A DNA stretch of 64,000 bases, taken from a gamma proteobacterium symbiont of Ctena orbiculata. Its GTDB lineage: Bacteria > Pseudomonadota > Gammaproteobacteria > Chromatiales > Chromatiaceae. Positions 35,610 to 45,393 of the stretch are shown one piece after another (the first letter of the stretch is position 1; each line of letters starts with the position of its first letter). The notes under the pieces were generated by a model, which searched no databases, had not been told where the DNA came from, and saw only the letters and a program-made list of their open reading frames with translations. The position numbers and the translations under genes were made by a program. The stretch lies in the NCBI GenBank assembly GCA_003094555.1, contig NATW01000114.1, positions 1-64,000 on the forward strand. Reading direction: 5' to 3'.

Positions 35610-36491
35610 ATGGATACAGACATTGCACTCAACGTGACAACCGCAATCCTCTTCATGGGGATACTGGGTCTGTTGCTCTCCGCCATGCTGGCCTTTGCGA
35701 ATAAAAAACTCTGGGTCTTCGAGGATCCGCGTATCGATGAGATCGAGAGTATGCTGCCCGCCACCAATTGCGGTGCCTGCGGCAATGCCGGGTGCCGTCC
35801 ATTTGCCGAGGCCCTTATCTCAGGTGACGTCGCCCCCGCTCAGTGTACGGTCAGCAGTGCCGAAGCCATCGATGAGATAGCGGACTATCTGGGTGTTGAG
35901 AGCGGCGATGTCGTCAAACGGGTGGCTCGCCTGGCCTGCGCCGGCGGCTCCCATGTGGCGCGCATGCGCGCCCACTACGACGGGCTGGAGAGTTGCCGTG
36001 CCGCATCGGTGGTCGCCGGCGGTCCCAAGAGCTGTACCTGGGGCTGCATCGGTCTGGCCGATTGTGCCGATGTCTGTGACCTTGACGCCATCACCATGGA
36101 TAGCCATGGCCTGCCGGTGGTGGATGGGGAAAAGTGCACTGCCTGCGAGGATTGTGTGGAGATCTGCCCCAAGGGCCTGTTTTCCATTCAACCGGTGGAT
36201 CGCAGACTCTGGGTGGCCTGTAAGAACCTGGAACATGATGGCGATACCGCTGAGAATGAGTGCGAGGTCGCCTGCACCGCCTGTGAGCGTTGTGTGAAGG
36301 ATTCCCCGGAAGGACTGATAACGATTCAAAATAATCTGGCCGTGGTCGATTACAGTAACAACAGTCTTGCCTCACCAGTGGCCACGGAGAGGTGCCCAAC
36401 GGGAGCCATCGTATGGCTCGACGATGACAAAGGAGCAGTCAAAGGTATCTACGCCAAGCGTATCGTTCGAAGTGAAGCCCTCCCCCTCTGA
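35610..36491 (+). CDS. rnfB: RnfB, ferredoxin-binding iron-sulfur subunit (long form)
   Basis: This 293-residue protein has an N-terminal membrane helix (about residues 8-30), then the RnfB-specific cluster motif in NCGACGNAGCRPFAEAL, and then several ferredoxin-like motifs: CTWGCIGLADCADVC, CTACEDCVEICPKG and CTACERCVKD, the last with Asp at the fourth place and a further Cys in ATERCPTGAIVW. It is much longer than the 192-residue E. coli RsxB and resembles the multi-cluster RnfB of clostridia and Bacteroidetes. It takes electrons from, or gives them to, ferredoxin at the membrane. It is the first gene of the block, 47 bases before the PFOR gene and away from the other rnf genes. Confidence 0.92.
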   Translation: MDTDIALNVTTAILFMGILGLLLSAMLAFANKKLWVFEDPRIDEIESMLPATNCGACGNAGCRPFAEALISGDVAPAQCTVSSAEAIDEIADYLGVESGDVVKRVARLACAGGSHVARMRAHYDGLESCRAASVVAGGPKSCTWGCIGLADCADVCDLDAITMDSHGLPVVDGEKCTACEDCVEICPKGLFSIQPVDRRLWVACKNLEHDGDTAENECEVACTACERCVKDSPEGLITIQNNLAVVDYSNNSLASPVATERCPTGAIVWLDDDKGAVKGIYAKRIVRSEALPL

Positions 36492-36538
36492 GAGAAGGCT
36501 GTTGACCCTGAAACTCATACCCCTTAACTAGACTAGAG

Positions 36539-39500
36539 ATGTGTTCAATGTTTGGTAAAAAAGACGAGAAGACCTTCAAGTATCCCGGTATCCGCATGGC
36601 GATGGATGGCAATGGTGCGGTGATCATGTGTGAACGGGAGGCCTCGGATGCGGCGGGAGCATACCCGATTACACCATCCACCCAGATGGGTGAGTATTGG
36701 GCGGAAGAGACTGCCAAAGGTCATGTCAATATCTCTGACCGCGCATTAGTCTTCATCGAACCCGAATCTGAACACGCCGCGGCGGCGGTTACCGCCGGTA
36801 TGTCGATGACCGGCCTGCGTGCCACCAACTTCTCCTCGGCCCAGGGCATCGCTTTCATGCATGAATCCCTGTATGCGGCGGTGGGAAAACGTCTACCCTA
36901 TGTGCTGAATATCGGTTGCCGTGCCATTACCAAGGCCTCGTTGAATGTGCATTGCGGTCATGACGACTTTCACTGTATCGACGACACCGGTTTTTTCCAG
37001 GTGTTTGCCAATAATGCCCAGGGCGCTGCCGATCTCAACCTGATCGGACGTAAGATTGCCGAACTCTCTCTGACCCCTGCCGCAGTGGCCCAGGATGGCT
37101 TTCTCACCACCCACCTGATCGAACCGCTGATGGTGCCGGAACGGGAGCTGATCAATGAGTTTCTGGGACTACCTGAGGATGAAATAGAGTGTCCTACACC
37201 GGCGCAAAAACTCCTTTACGGTGAAACCCGACGCCGGGTCCCCATGGTCTGGGATGTGGACAATCCCATGCTCGCCGGCTCGGTACAGAACCAGGATGCC
37301 TATATGCAGACCACCGCTGCACAGCGTCCCTACTTCTTCCAGCATATCCCTGAGATCACCGACCAGGTGATGGAGGAGTACTACCAGCTCACCGGCCGTC
37401 GCTACGAGCGCATCGGCTGTTACAACATCGAGAAGGCCGATTATGTGATCGTCGGCATGGGATCGATGATCGTGCAGGCCCATGGGGTTGCCGACTATCT
37501 GCAGAAAACCCGCAAACTGAAGGTTGGTGTTGTCGACATCACCATGTTCCGCCCCTTCCCCGGTGATCTGTTGGGGAGTGTGCTGAAGGGCAAAAAGGGA
37601 GTCTGTGTCCTGGAGCGTACCGACCAGCCGCTGGCGGAGGACCTGCCCCTGATGCGTGAAGTACGTTCAGCGATCTCCAAGTGTATCGAGAACGGTCAGG
37701 CCGCTGCCGCCAAACAAACGCTGCCCTATCCCGGCTATGACAGCTATTCCAGTTTCAGTGACGCGCCCTATCTCTACTCCGGCGCCTACGGTCTTGGATC
37801 GAGGGACCTGCAGCCCGAGGCATTGATTGCGGCGATTGAAAATATGCTACCGCAAGGCGGGCTGCGCAAATTCTTCTATCTGGGTATTGATTTCATTCGC
37901 GAGGCGGACAATCCCAAACAGGAGATCCATATTCAGCGCCTGTTGGAGGCCTATCCCGATATCGGCAAGATGGCCCTGCGCGGTTCTGAGAATCCCAATC
38001 TGATGCCGGAGGGATCGATAACGGTGCGTATGCACTCCGTGGGTGGCTGGGGCGCCATCACCACCGGCAAGAACCTGGTCATGACCCTCTACGATCTGCT
38101 TGGTTACGAGATCAAGGCCAACCCGAAATACGGCTCCGAGAAGAAGGGACAACCCACTACCTACTACCTCTCCGCGGCACCGACACCGATCCCGCTGAAT
38201 TGTGAGTACCACTATGTGGACGTGGTGTTGAGCCCCGATCCGAATGTGTTTGCCCACTCCAACCCCCTCGCCGGATTGAAACAGGGCGGCACCCTGATCA
38301 TTCAGTCCAACCTGGCAAGTACCGACGAGGTGTGGCAGACCTTCCCTCGCTGGATGCAGCAGCAGATCGTCGACAATGAGATCCAAGTCTTCTACGTGGA
38401 TGGTTTCAAGATCGCCCGTGAAGAGGCCTCCGATGCCGAGCTGCAACTGCGCATGCAGGGTAATGCCTTCCAGGGTGCCTTCTTCGCCGGTTCGCCGTTG
38501 ATGGAGATGGCGGGTCTGGACGAAAAGAAGCTGTTCACTGCCATCGAGGACCAACTGGAACATAAATTTGGCAGCAAGGGACGCCGGGTGGTGGAAGACA
38601 ACCTGCGCGTGGTGCGCCGCGGCTTCGATGAAATCCACGAAATCACCAATAAGGTGGTCGGTGCCACAGCCCAGATGCCGGTCAAGCAGGAACTCGGCCT
38701 GCCGGTGATGCTGAAACAGCTTCCCCAGGCGGACGGCGGCATCTCCGATGTACACCGTTTCTGGGAACAGACCGGCAGTTTCTATGCCACCGGCAAGGGC
38801 AGCGACAACCTGGCAGACCCCTATCAGGCACTCTCGCTGATTCCGGCTTCAACCGGTGTGTTTCGTGATATGACCCAGATCCGTTTCGACTATCCCAAGT
38901 GGGTGGCTGAGAACTGTACCGCTTGTGGTGACTGTTACGTGGTCTGTCCCGATAGCGCGATTCCGGGTCTGGTCAACACCCTTGGGGATATCTTCAATAC
39001 CGCCATCAACCGTATCGAAACCAGTGGCAACCCAACTCAATACCTCAGGCGGGAGAGCCGCAATGTTGAGAAAAGACTGCGTGAACTCCTGAATGAGGCC
39101 GGCGAAGCCGCCAATGTCAGAGAGTGCCTGGATCAGGCGGTACTCGAGTCCATTGGGGCCGCCGAGATTGAAGAGGAGTCCAGGCCCAAACTGGAAGAGG
39201 AGTTTGGACTCTTCCTGCAGGCACTGGGTGAGTTCGACTTCTCCATAACCAAGCCCTATTGGAACAATATGGAGAAGAAGAACAAAAACAGCGGCGGACT
39301 CTTCTCCATCACCGTCAATCCCTACACCTGTAAAGGGTGTATGGAGTGTGTCGAGATCTGTGAAGACGACGCCCTGGTCGCCACCCACCAGGATGAAGCG
39401 GCCATTCAACGCATGCGCGACGACTGGGATATCTGGCTCGATCTTCCCACCAGCCATACATCGTTCAACCGCATCGACGACCTGGAAGAGAAGATCGGCG

Positions 39501-41485
39501 CCCTGCACACCCTGCTGTTGGACAAGGAGAACTACAACTCCATGTCCTGTGGTGACGGGGCCTGCTTCGGTTGTGGTGAAAAGACCATTATTCACCTGTT
39601 CACCAGTACCGTCACCGCCTTGATGCAGCCCCGGGTCAAGCAACATCTGGAGAAGATCGACAGCCTGATCGGGGACTTGGAACAGCATGTACGCCTGAAA
39701 CTGGCAGCTGGGGTTGACCTCAGCGATTCGAGTGCCATCGCTGATGCTGTCTCCAGTAATGGGGAGGGAGACCTTACCCTTTCCAACCTGAGCGACAATC
39801 TCGACACCGGCCATGAGAAGACGGTGATCGACCGTGAATGGCTGCAGTGGGCGACCCAGTTACTGGATCAGCTGCGGGAATTGAAATGGCGCTATGTTGA
39901 AGGGACCACCAAGCGCGGCCGTGCCGAGATGGGCATAGTGAATGCGACTGGATGTACCTCTGTGTGGGGCTCCACCTACCCCTTCAATCCCTACCCCTTT
40001 CCCTGGGCCAGCCACCTGTTCCAGGACAGCCCGTCGGTTGCGATGGGCCTGTTTGAAGGACATATGCGCAAGATGGCGGATGGCTTCGCCGCGATCCGCA
40101 AGGCCGAGTTGGAGTTGGCCGGAAAATACAATCCGACCGAACATGGCGACTACTTCCAGCAGTTCAGCTGGAGTGACTTCAGTGACGAGGAGTGGAAGCT
40201 CTGTCCACCGGTAGTCTCCGTGGGCGGCGATGGTGCGATGTACGATATCGGCTTCCAGAATCTCTCCCGGGCACTCGCCTCCGGCATGCCGATCAAGGTT
40301 CTGGTGCTCGACACCCAGGTCTACTCCAATACCGGTGGCCAGGCCTGTACCTCCGGCTACATCGGTCAGGTTGCCGATATGAGTCCTTACGGCAAGGCCT
40401 GGAAGGGCAAGGAGGAGATCCGCAAAGAGGTATCTTTGATCGGTATCGCCCACCGCACCACCTATGTATTGCAGGGCACCATCAGCAATACCACTCACTT
40501 GATCGAAGGCTATATCGACGGCCTCAACAGCCGCCGTCCGGCACTGTTCAATATCTATGCCGTCTGTCCGCCGGAACATGGAATCGGTGACGATATTGCA
40601 TTCCGGCAATCGAAAATGGCCGTTGAATCACGTGCCTATCCGTTAGTGAAATATGATCCGGATGCGGGTATCACCATAGAAGAGTGCATCGACCTGGACG
40701 GCAATCCCGGCATGGATGACGATTGGCCCATGTACAGCATCGACTATGAGGATGAAAAGGGCGAAGCGTGCAAGCTCGAGGTACCGATGACCTTTGCCGA
40801 CTTTGCCGTTACCGAGGGTCGCTTCCGTAAGCAGTTCCGCATGGCGCCGCCGGAAACCTGGAACGACAATATGCTGCCGATGCATGAGTTTATCGAGCTG
40901 GACGAAGATGATCGTGAGGGTCAGTTTCCCTATATCTGGGGCGTGGACAGCAAGAATCGCCTGATGAGGATCATCTGTGCGGAAGAGATCGCCCGCTCCT
41001 GTGATGAACGTCGCCAGTTCTGGCGCCAACTCAAGGGTATCGCCGGTGAACTCGACAAGGTGGATGTGAACGCCCTGGTGAATCAGGCCAAAGTGGATAT
41101 GGCCAACCGTCTCAGTTCCACCCTGCTTTCGATGGCCGCCACCGGCAATGCCGAGGCATTGGCAGGATCGATTTCTGCCAACACCCCCGGGAATGGCGCG
41201 GGGGCAGCTTCCGGTGCAGGCGAAGTCTTGGGTGATTATGAACCGGTGTGGATCGAGACCCCTGAATGCACGGCCTGTGACGAGTGCATCGAGATCAATC
41301 CGGGCATCTTCGCCTACAACGATGAGAAGAAGGCCGTGATCGTTGATCCCCAGGGGGGAAAGTTCAAGGATATCGTCAAGGCGGCGGAAAAGTGCACCGC
41401 TGAATGCATCCATCCCGGCACCCCCTGGAACCAAGCGGAAAAGGACTTGGAAAAACTGCTCAAGCGCGCTGCGAAATATCAATAG
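36539..41485 (+). CDS. Giant pyruvate:ferredoxin (flavodoxin) oxidoreductase with C-terminal ferredoxin domain
   Basis: This single-chain 2-oxoacid oxidoreductase converts pyruvate + CoA and acetyl-CoA + CO2, with ferredoxin as carrier. N-terminal POR domain: ASDAAGAYPITPSTQMGEYW. Middle gamma domain: MHSVGGWGAITTGKNLVM. Two [4Fe-4S] motifs lie about residues 792 (CTACGDCYVVCP) and 929 (CKGCMECVEIC). The TPP domain has GACFGCGEK (about 1003) and GGDGAMYDIGFQN with YSNTGGQ (about 1226-1260). Usual NifJ/PFOR chains have about 1,170-1,200 residues; this one has 1,648. The excess comes from an insert of about 100 residues between the two clusters, additional length around the TPP domain, and a separate C-terminal ferredoxin-like domain (1568-1648; C1577, C1580, C1583, then C1619/C1623). 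It is encoded between rnfB and rnfC, so electron exchange with Rnf is likely. ATG 36539 is used; an ATG three codons on is possible. Confidence 0.92.
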   Translation: MCSMFGKKDEKTFKYPGIRMAMDGNGAVIMCEREASDAAGAYPITPSTQMGEYWAEETAKGHVNISDRALVFIEPESEHAAAAVTAGMSMTGLRATNFSSAQGIAFMHESLYAAVGKRLPYVLNIGCRAITKASLNVHCGHDDFHCIDDTGFFQVFANNAQGAADLNLIGRKIAELSLTPAAVAQDGFLTTHLIEPLMVPERELINEFLGLPEDEIECPTPAQKLLYGETRRRVPMVWDVDNPMLAGSVQNQDAYMQTTAAQRPYFFQHIPEITDQVMEEYYQLTGRRYERIGCYNIEKADYVIVGMGSMIVQAHGVADYLQKTRKLKVGVVDITMFRPFPGDLLGSVLKGKKGVCVLERTDQPLAEDLPLMREVRSAISKCIENGQAAAAKQTLPYPGYDSYSSFSDAPYLYSGAYGLGSRDLQPEALIAAIENMLPQGGLRKFFYLGIDFIREADNPKQEIHIQRLLEAYPDIGKMALRGSENPNLMPEGSITVRMHSVGGWGAITTGKNLVMTLYDLLGYEIKANPKYGSEKKGQPTTYYLSAAPTPIPLNCEYHYVDVVLSPDPNVFAHSNPLAGLKQGGTLIIQSNLASTDEVWQTFPRWMQQQIVDNEIQVFYVDGFKIAREEASDAELQLRMQGNAFQGAFFAGSPLMEMAGLDEKKLFTAIEDQLEHKFGSKGRRVVEDNLRVVRRGFDEIHEITNKVVGATAQMPVKQELGLPVMLKQLPQADGGISDVHRFWEQTGSFYATGKGSDNLADPYQALSLIPASTGVFRDMTQIRFDYPKWVAENCTACGDCYVVCPDSAIPGLVNTLGDIFNTAINRIETSGNPTQYLRRESRNVEKRLRELLNEAGEAANVRECLDQAVLESIGAAEIEEESRPKLEEEFGLFLQALGEFDFSITKPYWNNMEKKNKNSGGLFSITVNPYTCKGCMECVEICEDDALVATHQDEAAIQRMRDDWDIWLDLPTSHTSFNRIDDLEEKIGALHTLLLDKENYNSMSCGDGACFGCGEKTIIHLFTSTVTALMQPRVKQHLEKIDSLIGDLEQHVRLKLAAGVDLSDSSAIADAVSSNGEGDLTLSNLSDNLDTGHEKTVIDREWLQWATQLLDQLRELKWRYVEGTTKRGRAEMGIVNATGCTSVWGSTYPFNPYPFPWASHLFQDSPSVAMGLFEGHMRKMADGFAAIRKAELELAGKYNPTEHGDYFQQFSWSDFSDEEWKLCPPVVSVGGDGAMYDIGFQNLSRALASGMPIKVLVLDTQVYSNTGGQACTSGYIGQVADMSPYGKAWKGKEEIRKEVSLIGIAHRTTYVLQGTISNTTHLIEGYIDGLNSRRPALFNIYAVCPPEHGIGDDIAFRQSKMAVESRAYPLVKYDPDAGITIEECIDLDGNPGMDDDWPMYSIDYEDEKGEACKLEVPMTFADFAVTEGRFRKQFRMAPPETWNDNMLPMHEFIELDEDDREGQFPYIWGVDSKNRLMRIICAEEIARSCDERRQFWRQLKGIAGELDKVDVNALVNQAKVDMANRLSSTLLSMAATGNAEALAGSISANTPGNGAGAASGAGEVLGDYEPVWIETPECTACDECIEINPGIFAYNDEKKAVIVDPQGGKFKDIVKAAEKCTAECIHPGTPWNQAEKDLEKLLKRAAKYQ

Positions 41486-41578
41486 ACCCGCAGACGATAG
41501 CAATAATGGCAAACAGAAAATGCTTCTTTACAAATAGGCGGATCGCCAGATCCGCCTACTGACCGAGTCTGACACGAT

Positions 41579-42919
41579 ATGGGACTTCTCAACCTGCTGT
41601 TTGGGCTGAAAAGCTTCACCCACGGTATCCATCCGCCCTATCACAAAGATACGGCGGGCAAGCCTATACGGCGGCTTGCCTTCCCGTCGCAACTGGTGCT
41701 GCCCCTGGATCAACATATCGGGAAACCGGCCATCCCGCTGGTGAAAAAGGGCCAGGAAGTGGTGCGTGGCGAGCCGATTGCCAAGGCCGACGGCAACTTC
41801 TCGGTGCCCCTGCATGCCCCGGCCACCGGGCGGATTCGGGATATCGAGCTGATGCCGACTCCGAAAGGACCTAAATCCAATGGGATCGTGCTGGATGTCT
41901 ACGAAGGCTCAACCCAGGAGGTATTGTGGGGACACACCCGGGAGATGAGCGAGCTCAATCAGGGGGAGATCATCCAGGCAATCCAGGACAGCGGCATGGT
42001 GGGACTCGGCGGCGCAGCCTTCCCATCGCATATGAAGCTGACGATTCCAAAGGACAAGCAGGTCGATACCCTGATTATCAACGGCTGTGAATGCGAGCCC
42101 TATTTAACCTGTGACCATCGCATCATGCTGGAATACCCGAAAGCACTGATTCGTGGTATACGCTATGCGATGCAGGCATCGGGAACCAGTCAGGCCATCA
42201 TCGGCATCGAAGACAACAAAATGGATGCCGCCGAGGTGTTGCGTGCCAATCTCTCCAAGGGCAGCCCTATCCGGGTCGAGGTGGTTGAGACCAAGTACCC
42301 GCAAGGATCGGAGAAGATGCTGATCAAGTCCCTGCTTGACCGGGAGGTACCCACTGGCGGATTACCGGCCGATGTGGGGGTCGTGGTCAACAACGTAGGC
42401 ACCCTGGCATTTCTCGGCGTGTTGCTGCCATTGGGGCAAGGATTGATAGAACGGGTGATCACCGTCGCCGGGCCCGGCATTGTCAAACCGGGTAACTATA
42501 TGGTGCCTCTAGGGACACCGATACGCCATATCCTGGAACAGACGGGTTACGAGGGATCACGTACCGAATTCATTCTTGGCGGGCCGATGATGGGCCCGGC
42601 CGTCTCCGCCATGGATACCCCCATCACCAAGGGCACCTCCGGTCTGTTGGTGTTGAACGAGCCTTCGATTGAGGATGAGAGTCAAAGAATCTGGCCCTGT
42701 ATCCGCTGTGCGCGCTGCGTCAGTGCCTGTCCCATGCATCTCAATCCCTCTATGCTTGGTCAGATGGCGGCAAAACGTAAATATGAAGAGATGGCCCTGG
42801 ACTATCATCTCAGTGACTGTTTCGAATGCGGTTGCTGTTCCTATGTCTGTCCCTCCAACATTCCGCTTGTACAATATTTCCGCATCGCAAAGGCGATCAA
42901 CAGAGAACAGGCCGCATGA
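41579..42919 (+). CDS. rnfC: RnfC, electron transport complex subunit C
   Basis: This 446-residue subunit is the NADH-side component of Rnf. It has an N-terminal RnfC barrel-sandwich region, a NuoF-like Rossmann part with SGMVGLGGAAFPSHMKL (FMN/NADH site) and two [4Fe-4S] motifs, CIRCARCVSACP and CFECGCCSYVCP. It lacks the long Ala/Lys-rich C-terminal tail of the 740-residue E. coli RsxC and so has the clostridial/Bacteroidetes size. It is 93 bases after the PFOR stop and overlaps rnfD by four bases (ATGA). Confidence 0.95.
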   Translation: MGLLNLLFGLKSFTHGIHPPYHKDTAGKPIRRLAFPSQLVLPLDQHIGKPAIPLVKKGQEVVRGEPIAKADGNFSVPLHAPATGRIRDIELMPTPKGPKSNGIVLDVYEGSTQEVLWGHTREMSELNQGEIIQAIQDSGMVGLGGAAFPSHMKLTIPKDKQVDTLIINGCECEPYLTCDHRIMLEYPKALIRGIRYAMQASGTSQAIIGIEDNKMDAAEVLRANLSKGSPIRVEVVETKYPQGSEKMLIKSLLDREVPTGGLPADVGVVVNNVGTLAFLGVLLPLGQGLIERVITVAGPGIVKPGNYMVPLGTPIRHILEQTGYEGSRTEFILGGPMMGPAVSAMDTPITKGTSGLLVLNEPSIEDESQRIWPCIRCARCVSACPMHLNPSMLGQMAAKRKYEEMALDYHLSDCFECGCCSYVCPSNIPLVQYFRIAKAINREQAA

Positions 42920-43962
42920 GTAAGAAACCCACCATTGAGCTGCGCACCTCACCCCATGCCCATGCGGGGGGTGACGTGGTTCGGATCATGCGTAACGTGG
43001 TCTATGCCCTGCTCCCGATCTGTGTTTTCACCGTCTGGCAATTTGGACTCAGTGCCCTGGCCCTGATCGTCGTGGTGACCATCACCTGTCTGTTGAGCGA
43101 ACGCCTTTTCAACCGTCTCAATGACCAACCCAACAGCCTGGGTGACTGGTCCGCCACCATCACCGGCCTGCTGCTGGCATTGACCCTGCCCCCGGGTTTC
43201 CCCCTCTGGATGGGTGTTGTGGCGGGCATCATCGCCATTGCCCTGGGAAAGGCCCTGTTCGGCGGCCTTGGTATGAATGCCATGAACCCGGCACTGATCG
43301 GTCGCGCCTTTGTCCAGGCGGCGTTTCCAGTGGCGATCACCACCTGGACCCCCGCCTTCTTCGAAGGACGCTTCAGCCAATTCATTCCCACCACACTGAC
43401 ACCTCCTTTCCTGCAGCCCCCGGCACTCGGCGATTGGGTGGCCGAGGTCAAGGTGGATGCCTTCAGCGGCGCCACGCCGCTGGCACTGCAGAAATTCGAA
43501 GCGGTACAGACTGACATCATGGATATGCTGCTGGGTACCACGGCCGGATCGGCAGGAGAGACTTCGGCACTCCTGATTCTGCTCTGCGGGCTCTACCTGG
43601 CAGCACGAAAGATGCTCGACTGGCGTATCCCGGTACTGGTGATGCTGGGCGCCGCGGTTACCGCCGGGATCTTCTATCTCATCGATCCGGCGCGCTATCC
43701 GGATCCCCTGTTCGTGCTCTGTTCAGGCGGATTGATGCTGGGTGCATGGTTCATGGCGAGTGATATGGTCGGCTCTCCGGTCACCCCGCTCGGGGTCGTT
43801 ATCTATGCCTTGATGATCGGCGTGATTACAGTGATCATCCGTCTATTCGGCGGCCTCACCGAGGGTGTGATGTATGCCATTCTGCTTGGCAATGCGGCCA
43901 CTCCACTGATCGACCAGATAACCCAGCCCCGCGTATTCGGCGAGCAGAAGGCAAGCAAATGA
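42916..43962 (+). CDS. rnfD: RnfD, electron transport complex subunit D
   Basis: This 348-residue polytopic subunit is related to NqrB. It carries the FMN attachment motif SGATPL (in DAFSGATPLALQ), whose threonine binds flavin covalently in the family, and eight to nine membrane segments. The ATG at 42916 overlaps the rnfC stop by four bases, and the stop overlaps the rnfG start in the same way, so C, D and G are translationally coupled. Confidence 0.95.
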   Translation: MSKKPTIELRTSPHAHAGGDVVRIMRNVVYALLPICVFTVWQFGLSALALIVVVTITCLLSERLFNRLNDQPNSLGDWSATITGLLLALTLPPGFPLWMGVVAGIIAIALGKALFGGLGMNAMNPALIGRAFVQAAFPVAITTWTPAFFEGRFSQFIPTTLTPPFLQPPALGDWVAEVKVDAFSGATPLALQKFEAVQTDIMDMLLGTTAGSAGETSALLILLCGLYLAARKMLDWRIPVLVMLGAAVTAGIFYLIDPARYPDPLFVLCSGGLMLGAWFMASDMVGSPVTPLGVVIYALMIGVITVIIRLFGGLTEGVMYAILLGNAATPLIDQITQPRVFGEQKASK

Positions 43963-44678
43963 GTACCCCTGAAGCAGAAGTCATGCAGCCATCAACCCCC
44001 GCCGGACCCATGATCCGGACCTTGATGGGCATCGCCATGCTGTCCGGGTTTCTGGTGGTGCTCACCTACCAGCTGACCAAGCCGATTATCGCTGAAAATC
44101 AACGCCGAGCCATAGAAGCGGCGGTTTTCAAGGTCATTCCCGGGGCTGTTTCGCGTAAGGATTTTGTAGTCAATGGAGGTGAAGTAGAGCCTGTCACAGC
44201 CGACAAACCCGCCGAGGGGGTTCTGGTCTACGCGGGATATGACGCGGAAGGCGCGTTGAAGGGCGTAGCGGCGAAGGCAGCTGCCCAGGGCTATGCGGAC
44301 CTGATCCATCTCCTGTATGGCTACGACCCTGCCTGTGAATGTATCCGCGGCATCAAAGTGCTGAAACTGGCTGAAACACCCGGTTTGGGGGATAAGATCA
44401 TCACCGACGCCAATTTCGTCGCCAACTTCGATGCACTGGATGTCAGGCTCAGCAGCGACGGCCGGAGTTTGGCCAATGAGATCGTCACGGTGAAGCCGGG
44501 CAGTAAACAGAATCCCTGGGAGATCGACGCTATCTCCGGCGCCACCATCTCATCCAAGGCGGTAGGCAAGGCGATCAATCAGTCGGCGAAGCAGCTGCTG
44601 CCTGGTCTTGTGCCACACCTGGACAAGCTGACAGCGGCCGGCGAGCCTCTGCAGCAGCCCGAGGTCACCGATGAATAA
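43959..44678 (+). CDS. rnfG: RnfG, electron transport complex subunit G
   Basis: This 239-residue subunit has one N-terminal membrane helix (about residues 20-42) and a periplasmic FMN-binding domain with the attachment motif SGATIS in DAISGATISSKAV. The PGLGDKI segment is the usual companion motif. It is related to NqrC. Four-base overlap with rnfD; 19 bases before rnfE. Confidence 0.95.
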   Translation: MSTPEAEVMQPSTPAGPMIRTLMGIAMLSGFLVVLTYQLTKPIIAENQRRAIEAAVFKVIPGAVSRKDFVVNGGEVEPVTADKPAEGVLVYAGYDAEGALKGVAAKAAAQGYADLIHLLYGYDPACECIRGIKVLKLAETPGLGDKIITDANFVANFDALDVRLSSDGRSLANEIVTVKPGSKQNPWEIDAISGATISSKAVGKAINQSAKQLLPGLVPHLDKLTAAGEPLQQPEVTDE

Positions 44679-44697
44679 ACCGGAAGCGAATTGAGCA

Positions 44698-45342
44698 ATG
44701 GCTAAAGACAACCCCACTATCACCTGGGAGACATTCACTGAAGGACTGTGGCGGGACAACCCGGTGTTTGTCATGTTGCTCGGCATGTGTCCCGTACTGG
44801 CTGTCACCAACTCGGCGATCAATGCCTTGGCAATGGGCCTCGCCACCACCTTCGTGCTGCTGGCCTCCGGTACCCTGATATCGCTGCTGCGCAAGAGCAT
44901 CCCGAAACAGGTAAGGATCGCCACCTATATCGTCATCATCGCCACCTTCGTCACCATCGTCGACTACACCATCCAGGCCATCTCCCTCGACCTCTATAAT
45001 GCCCTGGGCGCCTTTATTCAACTGATTGTGGTGAATTGCATGATCCTCGGCCGTGCCGAGGCCTACGCCTCGAGAAACCGGCCGCTAAAGGCCATCGTCA
45101 ATGGTCTGGGAATGGGTATCGGCTTCACCTTCGCCCTGCTCTGCCTCGGCGTGGTACGGGAGATCCTGGGCGCCGGCAGCCTGTTCGGTGTCGATCTGTT
45201 CGGGCCCCGTTTCGAACCCTGGGTGGTGATGGTGCTGCCGGCCGGTGGTTTTCTCGTACTCGGGGCATGGCTGCTGCTGTTCGAGTGGCTGAAGCAGCGC
45301 AAAGAGCGTGCGGAGCTGGAAACGGCAACGGAAACACGATGA
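44698..45342 (+). CDS. rnfE: RnfE, electron transport complex subunit E
   Basis: This 214-residue subunit has about six membrane segments, is related to NqrD, and has the conserved LGMCPVLAVTNSAINALAMG and IVVNCMILGRAEAYAS. The cysteines in LGMCP and VVNCM are the ones that share an iron-sulfur centre with RnfA within the membrane. The C-terminal tail is charged and cytoplasmic. Confidence 0.95.
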   Translation: MAKDNPTITWETFTEGLWRDNPVFVMLLGMCPVLAVTNSAINALAMGLATTFVLLASGTLISLLRKSIPKQVRIATYIVIIATFVTIVDYTIQAISLDLYNALGAFIQLIVVNCMILGRAEAYASRNRPLKAIVNGLGMGIGFTFALLCLGVVREILGAGSLFGVDLFGPRFEPWVVMVLPAGGFLVLGAWLLLFEWLKQRKERAELETATETR

Positions 45343-45393
45343 TTAATTTTGAATTGTTAATTCATAATTCACCAGCCCGGAGGGCGCCAAGCA

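Noticed and set aside
37847-38755. A 302-codon open frame on the minus strand within the PFOR gene
   Set aside because: It is antisense to a gene with clear conserved motifs, has no ribosome site of note and shows the His/Gly/Leu-rich composition of antisense shadows. Similar long shadows at 38849-39814 and 40643-41512 were rejected for the same reason.
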